The translations under genes were made by a program, and so were the position numbers. This document shows positions 1 through 5,116 of a stretch of 5,116 nucleotides of DNA, one piece after another. The notes under the pieces were generated by a model. That model was not told where the DNA came from, ran no database searches, and was given only the letters and a program-made list of their open reading frames with translations. This DNA comes from Planctomycetaceae bacterium (GTDB lineage Bacteria; Planctomycetota; UBA1135; GCA-002686595): positions 1 to 5,116 of the forward strand of contig JABWBL010000295.1 of NCBI GenBank assembly GCA_013360535.1, in the 5' to 3' direction. Numbering within the stretch: position 1 is the first letter of the stretch; each line of letters opens with the position of its first letter.

Positions 1-298
<298 letters not shown>

Positions 299-331
299 TC
301 CACGCGCGCCCTTGTGGCGCGGCTCCCAGCC

Positions 332-673
332 ATGTCGATCCTCACCGTCCTCTGCTACATCCTCTTTGTCCTCGCGGCGATCGTCCTGATCGTCGTCGTG
401 CTCCTGCAGGAAGGCCGCGGCGGCGGTTTCGGCGAGGCGCTGGGCGTTCACGGTCGCGAGACCTTCGGGCCCGGCTCGAAGGGCATCAACACGTTCACGG
501 CCTGGACGGCGGCGGTGTTCCTCGGGACGGCGCTCGCGATCCACTTCATGAACAAGAGCGCGGTCCTGAACAACATCCTCATCGACCCGAACGCGCCCGC
601 CACGGTCGGGCCGAACGACCCCGGCGCCGGTGCGCAGGCGCCCGCCGATCCGGCCCCGGGCGAGCAGAAGTAG
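332..673 (+). CDS. secG: SecG, protein-export translocase subunit
   Basis: Small accessory subunit of the SecYEG inner-membrane channel, which assists SecA-driven protein translocation. At 113 residues it has the usual SecG size. It shows two hydrophobic membrane segments, about residues 5-25 (rich in I, L and V) and 53-72. Between them is the typical conserved glycine-rich cytoplasmic loop beginning LLQEGRGGGFGEALG, followed by an ETFGPGSKG stretch. The tail after about residue 84 is rich in Pro, Ala and Gly and looks disordered. I chose ATG 332 because it gives the family-like start MSILTVLCYILFVLAA. An in-frame GTG at 314 would add six residues (MARLPA) with no clear family support. No strong Shine-Dalgarno is visible before 332, so the exact start is slightly uncertain. 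pyrE starts four bases after the stop, suggesting co-transcription. Confidence 0.93.
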   Translation: MSILTVLCYILFVLAAIVLIVVVLLQEGRGGGFGEALGVHGRETFGPGSKGINTFTAWTAAVFLGTALAIHFMNKSAVLNNILIDPNAPATVGPNDPGAGAQAPADPAPGEQK

Positions 674-677
674 AGCG

Positions 678-1277
678 ATGAACCAGGAGCAAGTCCTCGA
701 CCTGTTCCGGCGCACGAACGCGATGCTGGAGGGCCACTTCCAGCTCTCGTCGGGTCGCCATTCGAACCGTTATTTCCAGTGTGCGCTGCTGCTCGCGGAC
801 CCGCGCAAGGCCGAGCAGCTCGCGCGCGCCGTCGCCGCGCGCATCGAGGTCACGCCCGACATCGTCGTCGGCCCCGCCATGGGTGCGGTGGTGTGGGCGC
901 ACGAGGTCGCGCGCGCGCTCGGGCTGTGCTCGTACTTCACCGAGCGCGTCAACGAGAAGTTCGCGCTGCGCCGCGGCTTTTCGCTCGAGCCCGGCCAGCG
1001 TGTGCTCGTCGTCGAGGACGTGCTGACGACCGGCGGCAGCTGCCGCGAGGTGTTCGAGGTCATCCGCAGCTACGGCGCGATTCCCGTCGGCGTCGCGTCG
1101 ATCGTCAACCGCTCCGGCGCCGCCAATCCGTTCGAGCAGGACGGCGTGCCGTTCGCGTGCCTCGCGGAAGTCGACGTGCAGTCGTGGCTCCCGGCGGAAT
1201 GCCCGCTGTGCGCCGCCGGCACCCACGGTCCCGCGATCAAGCCTGGCAGCCGTCCCGGCGCTCTCAAGTCGAGCTAG
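678..1277 (+). CDS. pyrE: Orotate phosphoribosyltransferase (CPLC-tailed type)
   Basis: Joins orotate to PRPP to make orotidine 5'-monophosphate, the fifth step of de novo pyrimidine synthesis, in the cytoplasm. The 199-residue product has the type I phosphoribosyltransferase signature VLVVEDVLTTGGS (residues 109-121), whose adjacent acidic pair binds PRPP. It also has the OPRT-type N-terminus with FQLSSGRHSNRYFQC (21-35) and DIVVGPAMGA (61-70). The C-terminus carries CPLC (175-178) and then KPGSR (188-192), which I associate with the Thermus-type PyrE subgroup rather than the E. coli-like one. ATG 678, four bases after the secG stop, matches the family start. An upstream in-frame start at 630 would lie inside secG and add a non-conserved Arg/Pro-rich leader. 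yicC follows after seven bases. Enzyme identity is secure; the subgroup is from memory. Confidence 0.95.
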   Translation: MNQEQVLDLFRRTNAMLEGHFQLSSGRHSNRYFQCALLLADPRKAEQLARAVAARIEVTPDIVVGPAMGAVVWAHEVARALGLCSYFTERVNEKFALRRGFSLEPGQRVLVVEDVLTTGGSCREVFEVIRSYGAIPVGVASIVNRSGAANPFEQDGVPFACLAEVDVQSWLPAECPLCAAGTHGPAIKPGSRPGALKSS

Positions 1278-1284
1278 CCGCGCA

Positions 1285-2160
1285 ATGCGCTCGATGACCG
1301 GCTTCGGCTCCGCCAGTCGGAGCGAAAGGGGCATCGCGCTGCGCGCGGAAGTGCGCGCGGTCAACCACAAGTTCCTGCAGCTCAAGCTGCGGCTGCCTGA
1401 GGAGCTCGCGAGCCTCGAGCCCGAGCTCGAGGCGCGTGTGCGCGAGCGGCTCGACCGCGGGGCGGTCAACGTCAACGTGTCGCTCGACTCGTCGGTCGCG
1501 CTGGCGCCGATCGAGCTCGACCTCGCGCTCGCGCAGCGTTATCGCGAGCTGCTCGACAAGCTCAACTACGAGCTGCGTCTGGGCGCGAAGCTCGACATCG
1601 ACGACATCGCGCGCCTGCCGGGCGTGTTCCACAGCGCGCCTGATTCGAAGGCCGTCGCCGAGGCGCGGACGGTGCTGCTCGCGGTCGTCGACGCGGCCCT
1701 CGACTCGCTCGCGGAGATGCGCGAGCGCGAAGGTGCCGCTCTCGCCCGCGATGTCGCCGCGCGCCGCGACTTGATCGCCGCCCTCGCTGCACGAATTCGC
1801 GCGCGCATGCCGGTGGTCGTCGTCACGCACCAGGAGACGCTGCGCAAGCGTGTCGCGGAGCTGCTCGGCCCCGGCACGACGCTCGCGCCGACCGACCTCG
1901 CGCGCGAGATCGCGCTCATCGCCGACCGGCTCGACGTCACCGAGGAGCTGACGCGCCTCGACAGCCACCTCGCGCAACTCGGACTGCTGTGCACGAAGAA
2001 GGTGCCGGTCGGTCGCCAGCTCGATTTCCTCGTGCAGGAGTTCCTGCGCGAGGCCAACACGATCGGCTCCAAGTGCTCCGACGCCGAGGTCGCGCACGCG
2101 GTGGTCGAGCTCAAGACCGAGATCGAGCGCCTGCGCGAGCAGGTGCAGAACGTGGAGTAG
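1285..2160 (+). CDS. yicC: YicC/YloC-family endoribonuclease
   Basis: Member of the YicC/YloC family, shown in E. coli and Bacillus to be an endoribonuclease involved in RNA turnover; formerly described as a stress-induced or DUF1732 protein. The 291 residues match the usual length. The N-terminal YicC domain opens with MRSMTGFGSA and continues with EVRAVNHKFLQLKLRLPEEL (22-41). The C-terminal DUF1732 domain (about 207-291) has the hallmark strings RLDSHLAQL, GRQLDFLVQEFLREANTIGSK and a final ELKTEIERLREQVQNVE. The middle (about 120-200) is charged and helix-rich, consistent with the coiled or oligomeric architecture of the family. ATG 1285 was preferred over the in-frame ATG at 1294 because family members usually have two or three residues before SMTGFG. 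It sits directly before gmk, a very common neighbour pair. Its RNA substrates here are unknown. Confidence 0.95.
   Translation: MRSMTGFGSASRSERGIALRAEVRAVNHKFLQLKLRLPEELASLEPELEARVRERLDRGAVNVNVSLDSSVALAPIELDLALAQRYRELLDKLNYELRLGAKLDIDDIARLPGVFHSAPDSKAVAEARTVLLAVVDAALDSLAEMREREGAALARDVAARRDLIAALAARIRARMPVVVVTHQETLRKRVAELLGPGTTLAPTDLAREIALIADRLDVTEELTRLDSHLAQLGLLCTKKVPVGRQLDFLVQEFLREANTIGSKCSDAEVAHAVVELKTEIERLREQVQNVE
2154..2157 (+). promoter_or_regulatory. Shine-Dalgarno site of gmk (GGAG)
   Basis: GGAG overlaps the last codons of yicC and stands six bases before the GTG start of gmk. It supports that non-ATG start and suggests translational coupling between yicC and gmk. Confidence 0.6.
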
Positions 2161-2163
2161 CGC

Positions 2164-2736
2164 GTGGCGACGGGCGAAATCCTTGCGCGCAAGGGCCAGA
2201 TGGTGGTGATGAGCGGCCCGTCCGGCGCCGGCAAGAGCACGCTCTGCCGCCGCCTGCTCGAGGACCCGCGAGTGCACTTCTCGATCTCCGCCACGACGCG
2301 CAAGCCGCGCACCGGCGAGGTCGACGGCCGCGACTACCACTTCATCACGCCCGAGCAGTTCCGTCAGTTGATCCGCGAGGGTGCGTTCATCGAACACGCC
2401 GAGGTGCACGGCAACCTCTACGGCACGCTGCGCAAGCCGATGGAGGACGCGCTCGCCCGCGGCGAGGTGTTCCTGCTCGAGATCGACGTGCAAGGCGCCA
2501 ACCAGCTCAAGCTGCTCGGCGAGCCCGGCCTCTACATCTTCGTCTCGCCGCCCGACTTCGAGACCCTGCGCCGGCGCCTCGTCGGCCGCGGCACCGACGC
2601 CCCCGAAGTCGTCGAACGCCGCCTGAAAAAGGCGGAAGACGAGTACCGCGAGCGCGTCAAGTACGACCACGTCGTCATCAACGAAGACCTCGACCGCGCC
2701 CTGCGCCAGATCCGCTCCCTGATCGGCCTCGAATAG
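2164..2736 (+). CDS. gmk: Guanylate kinase
   Basis: Phosphorylates GMP to GDP with ATP, feeding nucleotide pools; cytoplasmic. The 190-residue protein has the P-loop GPSGAGKST (18-26) and the GMP-binding segment SATTRKPRTGEVDGRDYHF (42-60). It also has HGNLYGT (82-88; the usual family form is NYYGT), the core strand LLEIDVQGA (104-112), the lid-region motif RGTDAPEVVERRL (142-154) and YDHVVIN (167-173). It is close to the usual ~200 residues. The start is a GTG at 2164, supported by a GGAG at 2154-2157 six bases upstream and inside the end of yicC. Internal ATGs (for example 2200) lie too close to the P-loop. In many bacteria rpoZ follows gmk; here a 124-base spacer and an unrelated lipoprotein array follow. 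The identification is secure. Confidence 0.96.
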   Translation: MATGEILARKGQMVVMSGPSGAGKSTLCRRLLEDPRVHFSISATTRKPRTGEVDGRDYHFITPEQFRQLIREGAFIEHAEVHGNLYGTLRKPMEDALARGEVFLLEIDVQGANQLKLLGEPGLYIFVSPPDFETLRRRLVGRGTDAPEVVERRLKKAEDEYRERVKYDHVVINEDLDRALRQIRSLIGLE

Positions 2737-2772
2737 CGCCGCGCGCGCTCGCCCCCGGATTCCGTTCGATTC

Positions 2773-2792
2773 CCCAGCATTTTCCGGCTGGG
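2773..2792 (+). terminator. Possible hairpin downstream of gmk
   Basis: CCCAGC (2773-2778) is the exact reverse complement of GCTGGG (2787-2792), with an eight-base loop ATTTTCCG. This gives a six-pair GC-rich stem 36 bases after the gmk stop. There is no clean U-tract after it (CGCCGTTTCC follows). A terminator or attenuator role is therefore only suggested by its position between two gene groups; short chance repeats are common in GC-rich DNA. Confidence 0.25.
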
Positions 2793-2808
2793 CGCCGTTT
2801 CCGCTTTC

Positions 2809-2825
2809 ACAGGCACTGCGCCTGT
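2809..2825 (+). terminator. Possible second hairpin, followed by a pyrimidine-rich stretch
   Basis: ACAGGC (2809-2814) pairs perfectly with GCCTGT (2820-2825) around a five-base loop ACTGC. The following bases are rich in C and T (TCGACTTCTTTCTCC), vaguely like a terminator tail but without a T run. It lies 35 bases before the TTG start of the first lipoprotein gene, so it could instead be an operator or a 5'-leader structure. Confidence 0.28.
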
Positions 2826-2846
2826 TCGACTTCTTTCTCCTTTCCC

Positions 2847-2850
2847 GGAG
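2847..2850 (+). promoter_or_regulatory. Weak Shine-Dalgarno (GGAG) for the TTG-started first paralogue
   Basis: GGAG lies ten bases before the TTG at 2861. The spacing is somewhat long, but this is the only SD-like sequence nearby. It supports the TTG, which is the only usual start codon (ATG/GTG/TTG) in frame shortly before the twin-arginine motif. Confidence 0.4.
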
Positions 2851-2860
2851 CGCCTTCGCC

Positions 2861-3730
2861 TTGGATTCGCGCCGCGACCCCAATCAGCTTGACCGCCGCC
2901 ACTTCGCGCGCGCCGCCTCGAGCGGCCTCGCGCTGTTCGCGATTCCAGGCTGGTTTGCGGCCTGTGCGCGCCCGCGTCCAGCGGTGGGGCTGCCAGCGCC
3001 GGGACCCGACGAGAATCGACCGCGGCTCTTGCTGCACGTGTCGAACGACGAAGCGCGTCGCTGGCGACTGGGGCAGGTCTTCGGGATCTTCCTGATGCGG
3101 GGCGCGCCCGAAGAGCTCGCGCCGCTGGCGACGTGCGAGCTGCGTTGCGCGACCACGACCGACCTCGAGGCGTGGGGCGTCGACCTGACGGAGGCGCACG
3201 CGATCCTCGACGTGCGTGGACAGGCGCCTGCGATCGCGCTCCGAGGCAATTTCCCGAACGAGGATTACGACTCGTCGGCCTTCGAGCCCGACGATCGACA
3301 CTACGCCGAACGTGTGCACGGGAACCACCGCTGGATCGCGGCGCAGCTCGCACAGGCGCTCGGTCCAGGCTCGCCCGCGTTCGAGCGTGGACTCGCTCGC
3401 GAGCGGGCCGCCGGACTTGGTTTCGACGTCAACGCGAGCCCGAGCCCGGAGCGCGTGAGCTCTGCGCCGTGCCACTCCCTCGCTGCGGCGCAGGCCAATC
3501 CTTCGACTCGCGAGGCCTGGCACAAGGCGCTCGCCACGTTCGCCGCGGACCGCTGGCTCGACGAGGCTCCCGCGGGCAGCAGCTGGGCGACCACCTACGG
3601 CTGCGCCGAGACCCTCGAGAAGCCGCTCCACGAGGAACAGCTCTCCATTCGTTGCGGCATGGGGCACGTGCCAGCGATGGGGCGCCGTTTCCTGCACCTC
3701 TTCAGCGTCGAAGAACTGCACGGCGGTTAG
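2861..3730 (+). CDS. Unrecognised Tat-exported putative lipoprotein, paralogue 1
   Basis: Family not recognised. The 289-residue protein starts with a twin-arginine signal: LDRRHFARAASSG (10-22), a short hydrophobic core LALFAIPGWF, and FAAC with Cys35 as probable lipid-attachment residue. The lipobox is imperfect because Phe is at -3. The mature part opens with a Pro-rich linker (36-54), then RPRLLLHV and a helix-like DEARRWRLGQVFGIFLM. Next come a CxxxC (Cys92, Cys96) followed by ATT, a strand pair around AHAILDVRGQAPAIALRGNFP, and WIAAQLAQALGPGS (158-171). The end is GSSW (239-242), GC (247-248), CGMGH (265-269) and RRFLHLF (275-281). Mature length is about 255 residues with no further membrane segment. 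The TTG start adds seven residues relative to its paralogues, since the codon matching their ATG is AAT (2882-2884). A cell-surface metal- or thiol-related role is only inferred from the Cys/His pattern. Confidence 0.8.
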   Translation: MDSRRDPNQLDRRHFARAASSGLALFAIPGWFAACARPRPAVGLPAPGPDENRPRLLLHVSNDEARRWRLGQVFGIFLMRGAPEELAPLATCELRCATTTDLEAWGVDLTEAHAILDVRGQAPAIALRGNFPNEDYDSSAFEPDDRHYAERVHGNHRWIAAQLAQALGPGSPAFERGLARERAAGLGFDVNASPSPERVSSAPCHSLAAAQANPSTREAWHKALATFAADRWLDEAPAGSSWATTYGCAETLEKPLHEEQLSIRCGMGHVPAMGRRFLHLFSVEELHGG

Positions 3731-4678
3731 CGTGAGACGACCATGAACCTCGACCGCCGCCAGTTCGCGCGCGCCGCCTCGAGCGGCCTCGCGCTGTTCG
3801 TGATCCCCGGCTGGTTCGCGGCGTGCCAGCGGGCGGACTCTTCGCAGGTGGGGCAACTGGAGCCGGGCGAGCGGCCGCGGCTCGTGCTGCACGTGCCGGA
3901 CGACGAGGCTCGCCGGGACACGCTGGGCCTGCTGCTGGGGTTGTTCCTGATGCACGGCGACGATGCGGAGCTCGCGTGGCTTGCCGCCTGCGACATCGAG
4001 TGCGCGACGACGCTCCAGCTCGACTACCGCGGCTTCGATCTGTCGCGTGTGCACGCGCTGCTGTTCGTGCCCGGCGAGCCGCCGGTCGTGGCGCTCGAAG
4101 GGAACTTCCCGTTCGAGGACCTGTACGCGGTGCCGGACGACGAGCGCAACGTGGAATGGAGCAACCAGCTCCTCGACAAGCGCCTGCGCACACGAACCAC
4201 GGCGAACAACACGTGGATCGCCGCCCAGCTCGCGAAGGTGCTCGGGCCCGGCTCGCGCGCGTTCGACCTCGGCTGCGTGCGCGAGCGCGAGCGCTTCGGT
4301 GAACTGCCCGTCGGGCAGCAACCGTCCTTCGAGTGCGCGCTCTCCACGCCCTTCCTCTCGGCCGACAAGGCAGCGCAGCGACCGTCACAAAGCGTGGAAT
4401 GGAGCGGTGCCCTCGCCAGCGTCGTGCGCGAGCGTTGGCGCTCGATCTCACCCAAGGGCAGCAGCTGGGCCGGTTCCCACGGCTGTGGCCTCGATCTGGA
4501 GACTCCGCCGCCCTCGCGCGAGCTCCTGCTGTACGCCTGCGGCATGGGCCACTCCCCCGAGTTCACGCGCCGCTTCCTCTACCTCTTCACCGCCGACGAA
4601 CGCGCGGAGTTCGCCCGCTGATGAACCTCAACCGCCGCCAGTTCGCGCGCGCCGCCTCGAGCGGCCTCGCGCTGTTCG
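2903..4678 (+). repeat. Three dispersed copies of an identical 37-base signal-peptide segment
   Basis: Bases 2903-2939, 3764-3800 and 4642-4678 are identical over 37 bases, running from the Phe after the RR pair to the hydrophobic core of the signal peptide. Copies 2 and 3 match over 48 bases (3753-3800 and 4631-4678). Identity includes synonymous positions, while the mature coding parts differ greatly. The copies start 861 and 878 bases apart, matching the gene period. They reflect tandem duplication with strong conservation or homogenisation of the 5' ends. Confidence 0.85.
3743..4621 (+). CDS. Unrecognised Tat-exported putative lipoprotein, paralogue 2
   Basis: Paralogue of the preceding gene; family not recognised. 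The 292-residue protein begins MNLDRRQFARAASSG and continues with a hydrophobic core to FAAC, Cys28 being the probable lipid-attached residue. The signal region matches paralogue 1 at 24 of 26 positions from the Leu before the RR pair to the Cys. The mature part keeps RPRLVLHV, DDEARR, the helix ending GLFLM, CxxxC (Cys83, Cys87) plus ATT, and HALLFVPGEPPVVALEGNFP. It also keeps WIAAQLAKVLGPGSRAF, GSSW (239-242), GC (247-248), CGMGH (266-270), SPEFTRRFLYLF and a final TADE. Between these blocks the sequence differs widely, and extra Cys178 and Cys198 occur. The start ATG lies 12 bases after the previous stop, with a weak GTGAG (3732-3736) as ribosome site. Co-transcription with both neighbours is likely. 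Function is unknown; a surface or periplasm-facing protein is implied. Confidence 0.85.
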   Translation: MNLDRRQFARAASSGLALFVIPGWFAACQRADSSQVGQLEPGERPRLVLHVPDDEARRDTLGLLLGLFLMHGDDAELAWLAACDIECATTLQLDYRGFDLSRVHALLFVPGEPPVVALEGNFPFEDLYAVPDDERNVEWSNQLLDKRLRTRTTANNTWIAAQLAKVLGPGSRAFDLGCVRERERFGELPVGQQPSFECALSTPFLSADKAAQRPSQSVEWSGALASVVRERWRSISPKGSSWAGSHGCGLDLETPPPSRELLLYACGMGHSPEFTRRFLYLFTADERAEFAR

Positions 4679-5116
4679 CGATCCCGGGTTGGTTCGCGGC
4701 GTGCCAGCGCGCGGAGCAGGGCGGTGAGAAGGGCGGAGGAGGAGCGGACGGTGAGGTCGTGAAGCTCGTGCTGCAGGTCGAGAAGGACGAGGGGCGGCGC
4801 GCGAGGCTGGGGGAGTTGTTCGGCAGTTTCCTGACGAAGGCGCGCATCGAGGAGCAGGCGCCGCTCGCGACGTGCGAGATCACGTGCGCGACGACGGAGG
4901 AACTCGCGGGGCTCGGAATCGAGCTCGAGGGCGTGCTCGCGGTGCTCACGATTCCGGGCGCGAAGCCGGTGGCGGCGATCGTCGAGCGCGACGAGTCGGG
5001 AACGCTCTGGCCAGGTCCGGACTCCGATGCGGAATACGACCAGGAGATGCGGCGCGCGCACGCCAAGCTCGCGGCGCAGCTCGCGCGCGCGCTCGCGCCC
5101 GGCATCGCGGCGCTGG
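4621..5116 (+). CDS. Unrecognised Tat-exported putative lipoprotein, paralogue 3 (3' end outside window)
   Basis: Third tandem copy, open to the window edge with 165 codons visible. It begins MNLNRRQFARAASSG and ends its signal at FAAC (Cys28); the signal region differs from paralogue 2 at two of 26 residues. A Gly/Glu-rich linker (31-46, with GGEKGGGG) follows the Cys, then VVKLVLQV, a helix ending GELFGSFL and APLATCEITCATT (80-92, CxxxC at Cys85 and Cys89). Next come GVLAVLTIPGAKPVAAIVE and KLAAQLARALAPG (149-161). It lacks the GNFP motif of the other two and has APG in place of GPG, so it is the more divergent copy so far. The C-terminal GSSW/CGMGH block would lie beyond the window. The ATG overlaps the previous stop by one base (TGATG), with GGAG at 4606-4609, suggesting translational coupling. 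Confidence 0.85.
   Translation, partial: MNLNRRQFARAASSGLALFAIPGWFAACQRAEQGGEKGGGGADGEVVKLVLQVEKDEGRRARLGELFGSFLTKARIEEQAPLATCEITCATTEELAGLGIELEGVLAVLTIPGAKPVAAIVERDESGTLWPGPDSDAEYDQEMRRAHAKLAAQLARALAPGIAAL

Larger units (their letters stand above)
2737..2860. other. Intergenic spacer between the housekeeping run and the lipoprotein array
   Basis: This is the only sizeable non-coding gap in the window (124 bases). It has visibly more T than the flanking genes, with runs such as ATTTTCC and a pyrimidine-rich stretch TTCTTTCTCCTTTCCC (2831-2846). It contains two short perfect inverted repeats, annotated separately. No convincing -35/-10 pair can be read by eye, but this is the obvious place for a promoter driving the downstream array. 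The stretch is open in the frame of the next gene but shows no ATG or GTG start and no protein-like pattern. Confidence 0.6.

Noticed and set aside
314..331. GTG start at 314 for secG
   Set aside because: It would add only MARLPA before the typical SecG start MSILTV. The ATG at 332 fits the family better.
630..677. Upstream in-frame start for pyrE at 630
   Set aside because: It lies inside secG and would add an Arg/Pro-rich leader unlike the family. ATG 678 gives the normal N-terminus.
1264..2883. A 539-codon open frame on the minus strand across yicC and gmk
   Set aside because: It is antisense to two clear enzymes, and its product is a low-complexity mix of Arg, Ala, Val, Asp and Glu. Long antisense frames are expected in such GC-rich coding DNA.
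1989..3095. A 368-codon plus-strand frame overlapping yicC, gmk and paralogue 1
   Set aside because: It is out of frame with all three recognised genes and dominated by Arg, Ala and Pro. No domain is seen.
3014..3250. Thioredoxin-like fold for the lipoprotein paralogues
   Set aside because: Strand-like RLLLHV and a Pro before the strand PAIALRG recall thioredoxin. But CxxxC is not at the expected place after the first strand and is not CxxC, so sequence reading alone cannot support it.
2807..4321. A 504-codon open frame on the minus strand across paralogues 1 and 2
   Set aside because: The plus-strand genes carry conserved Tat signals and motifs in repeated copies. The minus frame is a shadow with repetitive composition.
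2861..5116. CRISPR, tRNA/rRNA or mobile element explanation for the repeats
   Set aside because: The repeats are gene-length paralogues with coding motifs. No short direct-repeat and spacer pattern, transposase, terminal inverted repeat or structured RNA gene is visible.

Overview
The window comes from a very GC-rich bacterium. All genes lie on the plus strand, with strong G/C preference at third codon positions. SecG plus Tat-type lipoprotein signals indicate a cell with Sec and Tat export and lipoprotein processing. The lineage cannot be fixed from the sequence. The housekeeping order tpiA-secG-pyrE-yicC-gmk and the CPLC-tailed ('Thermus-type') PyrE would fit a Planctomycetota or related deep-branching Gram-negative group, but this is only an inference.

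Bases 1-2736 form a tightly packed housekeeping run. It holds the 3' end of triosephosphate isomerase (tpiA), the SecG translocon subunit, orotate phosphoribosyltransferase (pyrE), a YicC-family endoribonuclease, and guanylate kinase (gmk). The gaps after secG, pyrE and yicC are only 3-7 bases, and the tpiA-secG gap is 33 bases, so this is very probably one transcription unit. It joins glycolysis, secretion, pyrimidine synthesis, RNA turnover and GMP phosphorylation.

Bases 2737-2860 are a non-coding spacer with two short perfect inverted repeats. They plausibly mark the end of the housekeeping unit and the start of the next.

Bases 2861-5116 hold the accessory and most interesting part: three tandem paralogous genes, the last cut by the window edge. 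Each encodes a protein with a near-identical twin-arginine signal ending in a lipobox-like FAAC, followed by a much more divergent mature domain. That domain has a CxxxC motif, and in the two complete copies also a C-terminal GSSW...GC...CGMGHxP...RRFLxLF block. I do not recognise the family. The genes are nearly contiguous (12-base gap, then a one-base TGATG overlap) and look co-transcribed. They may form a set of related cell-surface lipoproteins with metal or thiol chemistry, but that function is inferred only from conserved Cys/His residues.
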